Source: Rhodanobacter denitrificans (GTDB lineage: Bacteria; Pseudomonadota; Gammaproteobacteria; Xanthomonadales; Rhodanobacteraceae). From it: 64,000 bases of DNA. Numbering within the stretch: the first letter of the stretch is position 1; every line of letters begins with the position of its first letter. The notes below the pieces were generated by a model. The model did no database searches. It was not told the DNA's origin and saw only the letters and a list, made by a program, of their open reading frames with translations. Shown in pieces: positions 18,328 through 25,907 of this stretch. The position numbers were made by a program, and so were the translations under genes. The DNA is taken from assembly GCA_003241385.1 (NCBI GenBank), contig QFPO01000018.1, positions 3,815 to 67,814 of the forward strand, read 5' to 3'.

Positions 18328-19077
18328 CTATCGACGGCGAAAGATCATCCCGCCGTGATGGAGCGTGTTCTCGTCGACGAAGACGCCGTCTGCCGTGAAT
18401 CCGGTGTCGTCCCGGTAGTCGATCCGGTTGCCGTTGACCTCGTAGCGACCTTGATAGGCGCTTTCCCGCGTGCCGCGCGCCTCGTCATAGCGGCCATCGG
18501 CAAGAAGCTCATGACGGATGCGCCCGTCATCGGTCACCCACATCCCCACGTAGGCATGTTTGCTCATGTGCGTACTTCCTTGCTGATCGATCGGAATTCG
18601 TCTGATGACGTCGTCGTAGGGCACCAGGTCGAGGAAGGCGGTGACTTCGCTCGCGCGCAGATTGACCATTCGGAAGATCCACACGTAGCTGTTGCTGTAG
18701 GGGACGCCGTCGGCGGCGGTGGCGGCGCCGTCCCAATGCACGATGACGTCGTCGCCGTCCGCCCAGATACCCTTGACCGTCGGCCGGACGGGTGAGGAAA
18801 GGCGTGCTGCGAACGGCGCTACTGCCTGTTGCAGAAACGCATCGCGGCCTTTGTAGCTCCCAGCCGCCGGGCTCGTTCCCTTGATCGTCCAGATCACGTC
18901 CGGCGCCAGTACGTCCTGGAAGAACGTGCGACCGCCGGCTGCCCACTTCTCGAAGGCCTGCATGATGAACTGGCGGTTTCGTTCGGCCGTCGAATCGACG
19001 GGCCGAGCCAGCGCGCAGCCGCTGATCAGCATGGCCAGAACCAGCGCCGCAGCCGTGATCGATCCTGGCCTCGTCAT
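18328..19077 (-). CDS. Lipoprotein fusing an NTF2/SnoaL-like domain to an Atu4866-type domain
   Basis: A 249-residue protein in two parts. Residues 1-24 are a lipoprotein signal (lipobox LISGC). Residues about 30-150 form an NTF2-like/SnoaL fold (FIMQAFEKWAAGG, DVIWTIKGTSPAAGSYKG). Residues 171-249 (MSKHAYVGMW...GMIFRRR) match a complete Atu4866-type protein, normally a free-standing protein of about 80 residues. The ATG of that second part (18567) still has AAGGAAG 8 nt upstream, so it may also be translated separately. The overall start at 19077 has AGGAG 8 nt upstream; an earlier in-frame ATG at 19113 is rejected. Function is unknown; SnoaL-like proteins often act on small ketones or steroids. 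Confidence 0.72.
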   Translation of the reverse strand: MTRPGSITAAALVLAMLISGCALARPVDSTAERNRQFIMQAFEKWAAGGRTFFQDVLAPDVIWTIKGTSPAAGSYKGRDAFLQQAVAPFAARLSSPVRPTVKGIWADGDDVIVHWDGAATAADGVPYSNSYVWIFRMVNLRASEVTAFLDLVPYDDVIRRIPIDQQGSTHMSKHAYVGMWVTDDGRIRHELLADGRYDEARGTRESAYQGRYEVNGNRIDYRDDTGFTADGVFVDENTLHHGGMIFRRR

Positions 19078-19296
19078 GTCGCGTGCTCCTGAGTAGGTTG
19101 AAGCGCGCAGCAATGCGGGTGTACGCGCGTGATGGACCTTGCGTGTTGCCGGAACGTGGAGGCGCTTGGATGTCGGGCACCTCGATGACGAGGGATGCGT
19201 TGTGTTGCCGCCCGATCTTGCCGTCGGTGCCGTGATACCGCCGCACCAGCGTCGGGCCGGTGCGCCGGCCTGTTCGATCGTTCCGTCGATGTGATC

Positions 19297-19866
19297 TCAT
19301 TCACCGGTGGGGACGATCGCATCGATCTCCTCCCGTGACACGCGGCGCGTGGACGTGTGCTCGCGCACGATCCTCCAGCCAGTGGACGTGCACTGCCAGA
19401 CCAGCGACGAGCGCGCCCTGATGCCGACGATGTTCTCTTCCGCAGTCTCGAGGCGTGCCGCGAATTCGAGGGTGGAGGCGGACAGAGCGCCGCCGTCGAC
19501 GACGTCCGGACCGTCCAGGATGCTGTGCCTGGCGGCCCTCAATGCGGTGAAGGGCTCCGTCCAGATCGAGGCCCATTCGCTCGCGCTGCGCGCCACACGA
19601 TGCTGGGGATCGAAGTCGTCGTAGAGCCGGACATCGCGGGAGTTCCAGTCGTAGAGGTGGCCCAGCCGCTGGCGAAAGTCGAACGGGGGATCGCCGCGAC
19701 GCTTCTCCCATCCCACCAGGATCCATTCGCGATGTAGTTCGCCGGGGCTCGCCGGACCGTGGGCGGCGCACATCGCGGCTCGAGGTTCGGTCGTCGTCTG
19801 CGCGGCAGCCGGAACAGGGCTGCCCACCGTGGTGGCCAGAATCAGGGCAGCGGACAAGGTTCGCAT
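19297..19866 (-). CDS. Exported NTF2-like/SnoaL-type hypothetical protein
   Basis: A 189-residue protein with a clear signal peptide (residues 1-23, cleavage after PVPAAAQ) and a small alpha/beta body ending in LVWQCTSTGWRIVREHTS, the closing strand pattern of NTF2-like proteins. The start has AAGGAG 8 nt upstream. It is divergent from the AraC regulator at 20210 and shares its 343-bp promoter region, which contains 21-bp-spaced direct repeats; it is therefore a likely target of that regulator. The next gene downstream (19077) is on the same strand, 219 nt away. Confidence 0.65.
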   Translation of the reverse strand: MRTLSAALILATTVGSPVPAAAQTTTEPRAAMCAAHGPASPGELHREWILVGWEKRRGDPPFDFRQRLGHLYDWNSRDVRLYDDFDPQHRVARSASEWASIWTEPFTALRAARHSILDGPDVVDGGALSASTLEFAARLETAEENIVGIRARSSLVWQCTSTGWRIVREHTSTRRVSREEIDAIVPTGE

Positions 19867-20002
19867 CGGGGTTCTCCTTTTATATGAGTCGACGTGCCAT
19901 CACGTCCTGCGGGCGGCGGACATGCCCCGGGTTGGCGGGCCCAATCGGAGCCCTCGGAGCCCGAGGTCGCGTGGCCCAGAGCGGGGTGAGACACGCGTGC
20001 CG

Positions 20003-20158
20003 GATCGTCCGAAAAGACGATGTTGGTCCGGCGGAACCGGATGGAGCGTCACGAGCACCTGCCGGAGTCGATGCATCGAATTTGCACGGCAGAAGTCTGC
20101 CGCCGACCGGCCGAAAGCCTGTAGCGGGATCGTCCGGCGTTCTTGTACGATCGTCCGG
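20003..20158. promoter_or_regulatory. AraC-type operator repeats in a divergent promoter region
   Basis: GATCGTCCGG occurs at 20128 and 20149, exactly 21 bp apart (two helical turns, the AraC half-site period), and GATCGTCCG again at 20003. All three are on the plus strand within the 343-bp region between the exported NTF2-like gene (start 19866) and the AraC regulator (start 20210). The arrangement of a tandem pair plus a distant half-site resembles araI/araO looping. No other feature is evident in 19867-20209. Confidence 0.6.
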
Positions 20159-20209
20159 GTGTGCGGGCTTTCGACTCGCCGCCACACCGATCCGTCGATG
20201 GAGTGCCGC

Positions 20210-21109
20210 ATGGACTCGCTGACGAAGCTCGCCGACATCCTGGGGCGTCACGCTCAGGTCGACGGCATGCACGACACGCCGATTCTGGGCGTCCGCCTGG
20301 TTCGCTCGGGCATACCCACGATGCCGATGCCCGTGGTGTACGAGCCGACGCTCTGCCTGATCGCGCAGGGCCGCAAGCGCGTGATGCTGGGATCGACCGC
20401 CTATGTGTACAGCCCGAGCCGATACCTGCTCGCATCGGTCGATCTGCCTGTCACGGGATCGGTCATCGAAGCCAGCGAAACCGCTCCGTATCTGTGTCTG
20501 GTGCTCGACCTCGACATGACCGAACTGAGCGACCTCGCCGTGCGTCATCCCGCAACGGACGTGGACGGCGATGCGCCCGCCGCCGGCCTCGCCCTCAACG
20601 ACATCACGCCCGAACTGCTGGACGCGGCGGTACGGCTTGCGGCCTTGCTCGACCGGCCGCGCGACATCGAAGCACTGGCCCCGCTGGTGGTCCGCGAGAT
20701 GCTCTATCGCCTTCTGACCGACGCCGGCAACGGCATCGTCCGGCAGATGGCGACCGCGGACAGCCGCTTGAACCAGATCGCCAAGGCCATCGCCTGGTTG
20801 AGGGAGCACTACAGCGAAACGTGCCGGATCGATGAAATCGCGCACATCGCCGGCATGAGCCGTTCCACGTTCCATGCCCACTTCAAGGCGGTCACATCGA
20901 TGAGCCCGCTGGAGTTCCGCAGCCAGCTGCGGCTGCAGCAAGCGCGCAGGCTCATGGTGGCCGAGGCCATGGATGCAGCAGGCGCCGGATATCGCGTCGG
21001 CTACGAGAGTCCCTCGCAGTTCAGCCGCGACTATGCCCGCATGTTCGGCATGCCGCCGGCCAAGGATGCCGGCAGGTTGCGCAGGATGGCCGAGGCGCCG
21101 ACCGGGTAG
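20210..21109 (+). CDS. AraC-family regulator with AraC_N ligand domain
   Basis: A 299-residue regulator. The N-terminal AraC_N-type domain (residues 15-170; YEPTLCLIAQGRKRVMLG, YLLASVDLPVTGSVIEAS) resembles those of regulators adjacent to oxidoreductase genes. The C-terminal double helix-turn-helix spans about 195-290 (IDEIAHIAGMSRSTFHAHFK, RVGYESPSQFSRDYARMFG). The ATG at 20210 is used; an ATG four codons earlier (20198) is equally possible, and the much longer open frame to 19829 runs through the operator region and is rejected. It is probably autoregulated through the GATCGTCCGG repeats. Confidence 0.85.
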   Translation: MDSLTKLADILGRHAQVDGMHDTPILGVRLVRSGIPTMPMPVVYEPTLCLIAQGRKRVMLGSTAYVYSPSRYLLASVDLPVTGSVIEASETAPYLCLVLDLDMTELSDLAVRHPATDVDGDAPAAGLALNDITPELLDAAVRLAALLDRPRDIEALAPLVVREMLYRLLTDAGNGIVRQMATADSRLNQIAKAIAWLREHYSETCRIDEIAHIAGMSRSTFHAHFKAVTSMSPLEFRSQLRLQQARRLMVAEAMDAAGAGYRVGYESPSQFSRDYARMFGMPPAKDAGRLRRMAEAPTG

Positions 21110-21274
21110 CCCGGGGGCGGCAGTCCCGTCGGGGAGCGCCTTTCAATAGATCCTGCCCGGCGCGCGATGCGCACTGACGAGTCCGTGGGTGTCGCCATCG
21201 GCGCGTCGGGTGGCGGCTCGCCGCGACAGCGCGCGGTGACCGGCTTTCCTGAGATCCGCCGACAGCGTGAACCG

Positions 21275-21676
21275 TCAGCCGGCCGGGTTTCCGCCCGCCG
21301 ACAGCAGCTCTCGGGCCATTTCGATGGCCTCTTCACGCGAAGACGCAAGAAGGAGTGGGTAGCCCCAGAACTTCGCGAAGACGATCGCAAATGCCTTGAG
21401 GCCCAGGCGCTTCGCCGAGTTGGGTTCGACCAGGATCATCGCCACAATCAGCCTTCGCAACTCGGTCTTGTGCTTCTTCATCCAGAGCGCGACGCGCTTC
21501 TTTTCTTCCGGCGAGTGCTCATGGTCTTCGGCAGGCGCGGTATCGGTCAGAAGTACGAAGGGCTCCCCGCGCTGCAGATTGGCTTCGAACTCGTCGAAGT
21601 CCTTCTGGTGATCATGTCCGGGTTCCTGCGTGAGATTCATCCAGACCAACGGGAAGTCAGCACTGTTCATCGACAT
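21275..21676 (-). CDS. Hypothetical cytosolic protein of the siderophore receptor operon
   Basis: A 133-residue protein of no recognised family: an acidic N-terminal half with Asp/Glu-rich stretches (EDHEHSPEEKKR) and a C-terminal helix-rich half (RRLIVAMILVEPNSAKRLGL). The start ATG at 21676 has GAGGAA 6 nt upstream; the longer frame to 21766 has no Shine-Dalgarno and overlaps the membrane gene upstream. It overlaps the 3' end of that gene by 20 nt and lies downstream of the TonB receptor, so all three are probably one operon for iron uptake. The role is unknown. Confidence 0.6.
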   Translation of the reverse strand: MSMNSADFPLVWMNLTQEPGHDHQKDFDEFEANLQRGEPFVLLTDTAPAEDHEHSPEEKKRVALWMKKHKTELRRLIVAMILVEPNSAKRLGLKAFAIVFAKFWGYPLLLASSREEAIEMARELLSAGGNPAG

Positions 21677-22115
21677 GGCCGTTTCCTCTGCTTTTGATGT
21701 GACGCCAGGTGGTCGCCATGGCGACCACGCCCGGCAACGCGATGAAGAACACCGCCGAGAAGGCAACGTGCCAGCCGTCGCGCAACCCGTCAGTGATCCC
21801 CCCGAGCGTGTTGAGGACGACGAGCGGGCCGCCGAGGATCAGGGCCATCCACCGAGCCTTTCTGGATCCGATCAGCGCGAGAAGCACCGTGACGATCCAG
21901 CAACCGTAGAACGCGGAAAACATCCACAGCACGTTGGTCTCGAACGTCATTGCGGGTGTCGCCGCCTGTGCTCTCACGAAGTCGTTGACGTAGAAGAACA
22001 ACTGGAGGGTCACGAAAAGCACGGCACCAAGGGCTGTCGTCAGCCAGAACATGGCGACCCTGTTCGAGGCCGGATCTTGGGCGGGGCATGGTGGGGCGGA
22101 TGGTTGAAGTGGCAT
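21657..22115 (-). CDS. Hypothetical four-helix inner-membrane protein
   Basis: A 152-residue protein with four hydrophobic segments (FWLTTALGAVLFVTLQLFFY; LWMFSAFYGCWIVTVLLALI; WMALILGGPLVVLNTLGGIT; VAFSAVFFIALPGVVAMATT). No family is recognised. The ATG at 22115 is chosen so that the protein begins a short way before the first membrane segment; the frame stays open to 22187. It sits 73 nt downstream of the TonB-dependent receptor on the same strand and overlaps the next gene, which suggests an accessory role in siderophore uptake (inferred from position only). Confidence 0.6.
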   Translation of the reverse strand: MPLQPSAPPCPAQDPASNRVAMFWLTTALGAVLFVTLQLFFYVNDFVRAQAATPAMTFETNVLWMFSAFYGCWIVTVLLALIGSRKARWMALILGGPLVVLNTLGGITDGLRDGWHVAFSAVFFIALPGVVAMATTWRHIKSRGNGHVDEQC

Positions 22116-22188
22116 AGGGGCTCTATCGGCAATCGAGGGATGGGTGTCTGCGGATTCGCAATCGGCGAAGCGTTCGCCTGCGGGCAAA

Positions 22189-24501
22189 TCAGTACCTGAG
22201 GTCCAGCGTCACCATTACGTTGCGTGGTGCGCCGTAGCTCACAGTGTCGAAGTCGCCCTTCTGCAATGCGTACTTCTTGTCGAACACGTTGTCGATGTTG
22301 ACTGCCAGATGGGTCTTGTTCGTGATGGCGTAGCGAGCCAGCAGCGATACCAGTGCATATGAACTTTGCTCTCCGCCCAGTGAGCGGGTGCCGATGTTGG
22401 GCGCCTGGTAGAAGCGGCTTTGCCATTTGGCGCCTGCGCCCAGCGTCAACTTGCTCCACGCTCCCGGCAACCGATAGGTGGTGAAAAGTTGAGCCGTGGT
22501 GCGCGGCAGTTGCGAGTTCAAGCGGGTGCCGGCGCCATCGTGTGCCGTGAAGTGGGCGATCCCTGCGTAGAGGTTCCAGCCACGCGCCAGCGCGCCCTGC
22601 AGGTCCAGCTCGATTCCGCGCGACTTCGTCCCGTCGACGCCTTCATAGGCTTGGGCACCGCCTGGCGTGTAGGTTCCGGCGACGATCTGCGCCGCGTTGT
22701 CCAGCGCGGTCTCGAACAAGGCGAGCGATGCATTCAAGCGCCTGTCGAGGTACTCGCCTTTCAAGCCGATTTCCTTGGTTTTTCCCTTGGACGGCGTGAG
22801 CACGTTGCCGTTGCTGTCCCGATAGTCGGTCTGCGGGTTGAAGACGCCCGTGTAGCTGGCATAGGCCGAATAGGTCTCGTCGAAGTCGTAGACCAAGCCG
22901 GCGTACGGCGTAAACTCACCGCGCGTCTTGTAGTGCAACGACGCGCCACTGACGCTGTCGTCGATTTCGTAGTGGCTGAAGCGGCCGCCGACGATGAGTT
23001 TCAGAGGGTCGGCCAACGAGAACCGGGCTGCGCTGTAGACACCGCTTTGCTTGATTCGGGTGCGGGTCGGTATCCAAGCCATGGCATCGAAGTCAGGGCG
23101 GGGAAAGGCTGGGTCGAGGTCATAGACATTGACCGGCGCGAGGCCTGCATAGAACGGCGCGACATCGTGCTGGCCGGCCGTGCGGTGCGAGCTCGTCGCC
23201 CCCACCACCAGTTCATGTTGGCGGCCGAGCAGTTCGAAGGGACCGCTCGCCATCACGTCGAAGCTGTTCTGACGGCTGCGCCCCCGGGACGCCAGCGCCA
23301 CCGGATAAGCGCCGTCGGGATAGGTACCCAGTCCCGTGGTGCGATCGGGGCGGCCGATCAGGCCGAGCAGCTCGGCATCGTATTTCGTGCGGTACTGGTT
23401 TGCGATGGCCCGGAGATTCCAGCCGTTGCCGAAGCGGTGCTCGATCTCGGCAAACGCGGTCTTGAGGGTATTGTCCCAATAGCTCCAGTCCTGCGCGTAG
23501 GTCTTGGAGCGTGAATACTCCGCCTGCGTGCCGTCGCTGAACCAGAGCGGCAAACCGCCCCAGGTGGAGCCCTTGGGCGTGATGTCCTGGTGGTCATAGC
23601 CCAGGCTCACCGTCGTGTCCGGGGTCACATCGGCCTCGACGATGCCGTAGGACGCGTTCCTCCGCGGCTTGTAGCCGTCGATGTACGAGCGGCCGTCCTG
23701 ATACGTGCCCACGATGCGCGAGCGGACGCTGCCGTCTTCGGTCAACGGCGTCGAGACGTCGGCCACGCCGCGGTAGGTGTCCCAGCTCCCGGCACCGAGC
23801 GAGGCGGACGCCGAGAATTCACGGGTCGTTCGCTTGCGTAACAGGTTGATGGCGGCCGAGGGATTGCCGGTGCCGGTCAGCAAGCCGGAGGCACCGCGTA
23901 CGACCTCGACACGATCATAGAACGCGGTATCGAGAGAACCGATGCCGCTCCCGTTGACGATGTCGCCGACCACCGTGGGTATACCGTCGTACTGAACGTT
24001 GTCGATCAGGAAGCCGCGCGAATAGAAACTCGTTCGTTCGCTGTCGGACTGGTACGACGCGACGCCCGTGGTGTTCTCCAGTACGTCCTGCACCGAATGC
24101 ATTTGCTGGTCGTCGATGCGCTGACGCGTGATCACCGTCAACGCCTGCGGTGTTTCCTTCAGCGACAGCGGCAGGTGCGTGGCGGTCGTCGTACTGCCCG
24201 TGGTGTAGGCGCGTGTACCTTCGGTTACTGCCGAATCATCGCGGCCCTCGACGATGATGGCCGGCAAGGTCGTCTTCGGAGACGTCTTCGTCCCGGTCTC
24301 GTCCTGCTGCTGCGCTGGTTCGGCAGCGAATGCGCCCTGCGTGCCGATGAAAATCGCCACCGCGACTGCCGAGCCCAGCACGCTGTGGGGGGCGCTCCTG
24401 ATCGCACTGCGGCATGGCTCGTCCGGCGCAGGATGGGCAGCGCGCATGGCGGGCATAGCAACGAAGCAATGGGGCCCTGCGGCGTCCGCGAGATCGCACA
24501 T
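22189..24501 (-). CDS. TonB-dependent siderophore receptor (FpvA/FhuE/FoxA-like)
   Basis: Outer-membrane ferric-siderophore transporter of 770 residues. Signal region to about residue 60 (SAVAVAIFIGTQGAFAA); TonB-box-like segment PAIIVEG near 80; plug domain about 105-215 with TPQALTVITRQRIDDQQ and VEVVRGASGLLTGTGNPSAAINLLRK; then a 22-strand-type barrel ending in NVMVTLDLRY, with the terminal Tyr needed for barrel insertion. No extra N-terminal signalling domain is present, so it is not an FpvA-type sigma-regulated receptor. The start is uncertain: ATG 24501, 24456 or 24447, none with a strong Shine-Dalgarno. The AraC regulator at 24976-25830 lies upstream on the same strand. Confidence 0.9.
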   Translation of the reverse strand: MCDLADAAGPHCFVAMPAMRAAHPAPDEPCRSAIRSAPHSVLGSAVAVAIFIGTQGAFAAEPAQQQDETGTKTSPKTTLPAIIVEGRDDSAVTEGTRAYTTGSTTTATHLPLSLKETPQALTVITRQRIDDQQMHSVQDVLENTTGVASYQSDSERTSFYSRGFLIDNVQYDGIPTVVGDIVNGSGIGSLDTAFYDRVEVVRGASGLLTGTGNPSAAINLLRKRTTREFSASASLGAGSWDTYRGVADVSTPLTEDGSVRSRIVGTYQDGRSYIDGYKPRRNASYGIVEADVTPDTTVSLGYDHQDITPKGSTWGGLPLWFSDGTQAEYSRSKTYAQDWSYWDNTLKTAFAEIEHRFGNGWNLRAIANQYRTKYDAELLGLIGRPDRTTGLGTYPDGAYPVALASRGRSRQNSFDVMASGPFELLGRQHELVVGATSSHRTAGQHDVAPFYAGLAPVNVYDLDPAFPRPDFDAMAWIPTRTRIKQSGVYSAARFSLADPLKLIVGGRFSHYEIDDSVSGASLHYKTRGEFTPYAGLVYDFDETYSAYASYTGVFNPQTDYRDSNGNVLTPSKGKTKEIGLKGEYLDRRLNASLALFETALDNAAQIVAGTYTPGGAQAYEGVDGTKSRGIELDLQGALARGWNLYAGIAHFTAHDGAGTRLNSQLPRTTAQLFTTYRLPGAWSKLTLGAGAKWQSRFYQAPNIGTRSLGGEQSSYALVSLLARYAITNKTHLAVNIDNVFDKKYALQKGDFDTVSYGAPRNVMVTLDLRY

Positions 24502-24503
24502 CG

Positions 24504-24516
24504 AATGACACTCATT
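24504..24516 (-). promoter_or_regulatory. Inverted repeat at the start of the siderophore receptor gene
   Basis: AATGA-CAC-TCATT is an inverted repeat immediately upstream of the first possible ATG (24501) and 48-60 nt upstream of the ATG at 24456. It resembles a half-conserved Fur core (AATGA/TCATT). If it is an operator, translation should start at 24456 or 24447. Confidence 0.35.
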
Positions 24517-24975
24517 AGCGTTTGAGTGCGATATTTGACACCAGTGTGAAGCTGGCTCGATGGTGAAATCAGGCCAGATGATTATTCATTCCGGCCAATC
24601 ATCCGGCATGGCAGGCGTACGCCCGCGCTGTCCGGGTTGTCATGAACAGCGATGCGAGAACACGGCCGGGCCCGTGTGCAGGTCCTGCGCGGCCAGCGGT
24701 GCAAGACGCTGGATGGTGGCCGAGGACGCCCGTGCACGCGCGTTCGATGTCATCGGGCCGGACGCGCCGCCGCGCGCTACGACATATCGCGGTGCCAAGA
24801 CGCGCGCGACCGGCTTTTCATCGAAGATCTGGCAGCGTGAACGACCGCGGTTGCAAGCATGCACGGAGGCTTCGCTGTTGACGCGCAGCCTGTCGCGAGC
24901 GTCACCACATGTCCGAAAAATTGTCGCCCGCTCAGCTGGGAAGGGCGGTGAAGAGGACGGTCGGCCGAGTCTGCT
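24517..24975. other. Non-coding stretch between receptor and AraC genes
   Basis: No gene is supported. The plus-strand open frame across it (24560-25120) enters the AraC gene in antisense and has no motif. The stretch should hold the receptor promoter and the 3' untranslated region of the AraC gene. No clear terminator is seen. Confidence 0.5.
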
Positions 24976-25830
24976 TCAGTCAGGCGAGATTTCATCGGGA
25001 AGCAGGATGCCGGGAACGGGAGCAGGCTCGGCATCGTTCGTGCGATCCGAGAGGTATCGTGCCGGAGGCTTGCCTACCGCCTTGCGGAACATGGCGACGA
25101 ATCCGCTGGCATTCTCGTAGCCCAACTCCAGTGCCGCCGTCTGCACGCTTTCGCCCCTGGTCAAACGTTGAAGCGCGAGAATCACATGCAGTTGCCGGCG
25201 CCAGCGGCCGAAGCTCATTCCGATTTCGTGCAGCAGGAGACGGCTCATGCTTCGCTCGCTCATGCCGATGCGGGTCGCCCATTGAGCTTTGGAGGTTTTG
25301 TCCGAGGGGTCGGCCAGCATCATCTGCGCGAGGCGGCGCAGTCGAGGGTCGCGCGGCATGGGCAGATGCAGGTCCTCCACCGGCGCCTCCACCAGCTCGT
25401 CGAGCAATGCGGCAATCAGCCGGTCTTCCCGTCCTCCCAGCGCGTACAAGGCAGGAAAGCCGGCCACCTTCAGTAGCAGCTCGCGCAGCAGAGGCGATAC
25501 CGAAATCGTGCAGCAGGTTTTGGGAAGATCCGGTGCGGCGTCGGGCTCGACGAACAGGCAATAGCATTCCGTTTCTCCCGACCCCCGCGCCGAGTGGGGC
25601 AGGTCTCCGGGGATCCAGATGGCGCACTGCGGCGGCACGATCCAGACACCGTCTTCGATTTCGCAGTTGAGGATGCCGCGGACGGAGTAGATCAGCTGTG
25701 CTTTGCGGTGCCGATGTCTCGCGTTCTCCCAGTTCTTGGTCACGGAGGTGGCGCTCAGGGCAACGACGGGACGAGGGACCTTGTCGACGTCTCCAGGCAC
25801 AGCTGCATCAGTAATGGCGACGCTCGACAT
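24976..25830 (-). CDS. AraC-family regulator with N-terminal cupin (NimR-like)
   Basis: A 284-residue regulator. The cupin-like sensor domain (residues 25-110) includes HRHRKAQLIYSVRGILNCEI and WIVPPQCAIWIPGDLPHSAR. The AraC helix-turn-helix pair spans about 180-270 (WATRIGMSERSMSRLLLHEIG, LELGYENASGFVAMFRKAVG). The ATG at 25830 is chosen over an in-frame TTG at 25842. Proteins of this shape control adjacent transporters; both the siderophore receptor downstream and the RND pump (same strand, ends 25908) are neighbours. Confidence 0.83.
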   Translation of the reverse strand: MSSVAITDAAVPGDVDKVPRPVVALSATSVTKNWENARHRHRKAQLIYSVRGILNCEIEDGVWIVPPQCAIWIPGDLPHSARGSGETECYCLFVEPDAAPDLPKTCCTISVSPLLRELLLKVAGFPALYALGGREDRLIAALLDELVEAPVEDLHLPMPRDPRLRRLAQMMLADPSDKTSKAQWATRIGMSERSMSRLLLHEIGMSFGRWRRQLHVILALQRLTRGESVQTAALELGYENASGFVAMFRKAVGKPPARYLSDRTNDAEPAPVPGILLPDEISPD

Positions 25831-25907
25831 GCTGCGTGTCAACCGAGTACGTGACCGGATGCGGACTCACCGTGCTGGCAGGGTGGGGGTTTTCTTCAAC
25901 GCGATCT

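Noticed and set aside
24560..25120. A 186-codon plus-strand frame between the siderophore receptor and AraC genes
   Set aside because: It runs into the AraC gene in antisense and shows only Arg/Ser/Ala-rich shadow sequence.
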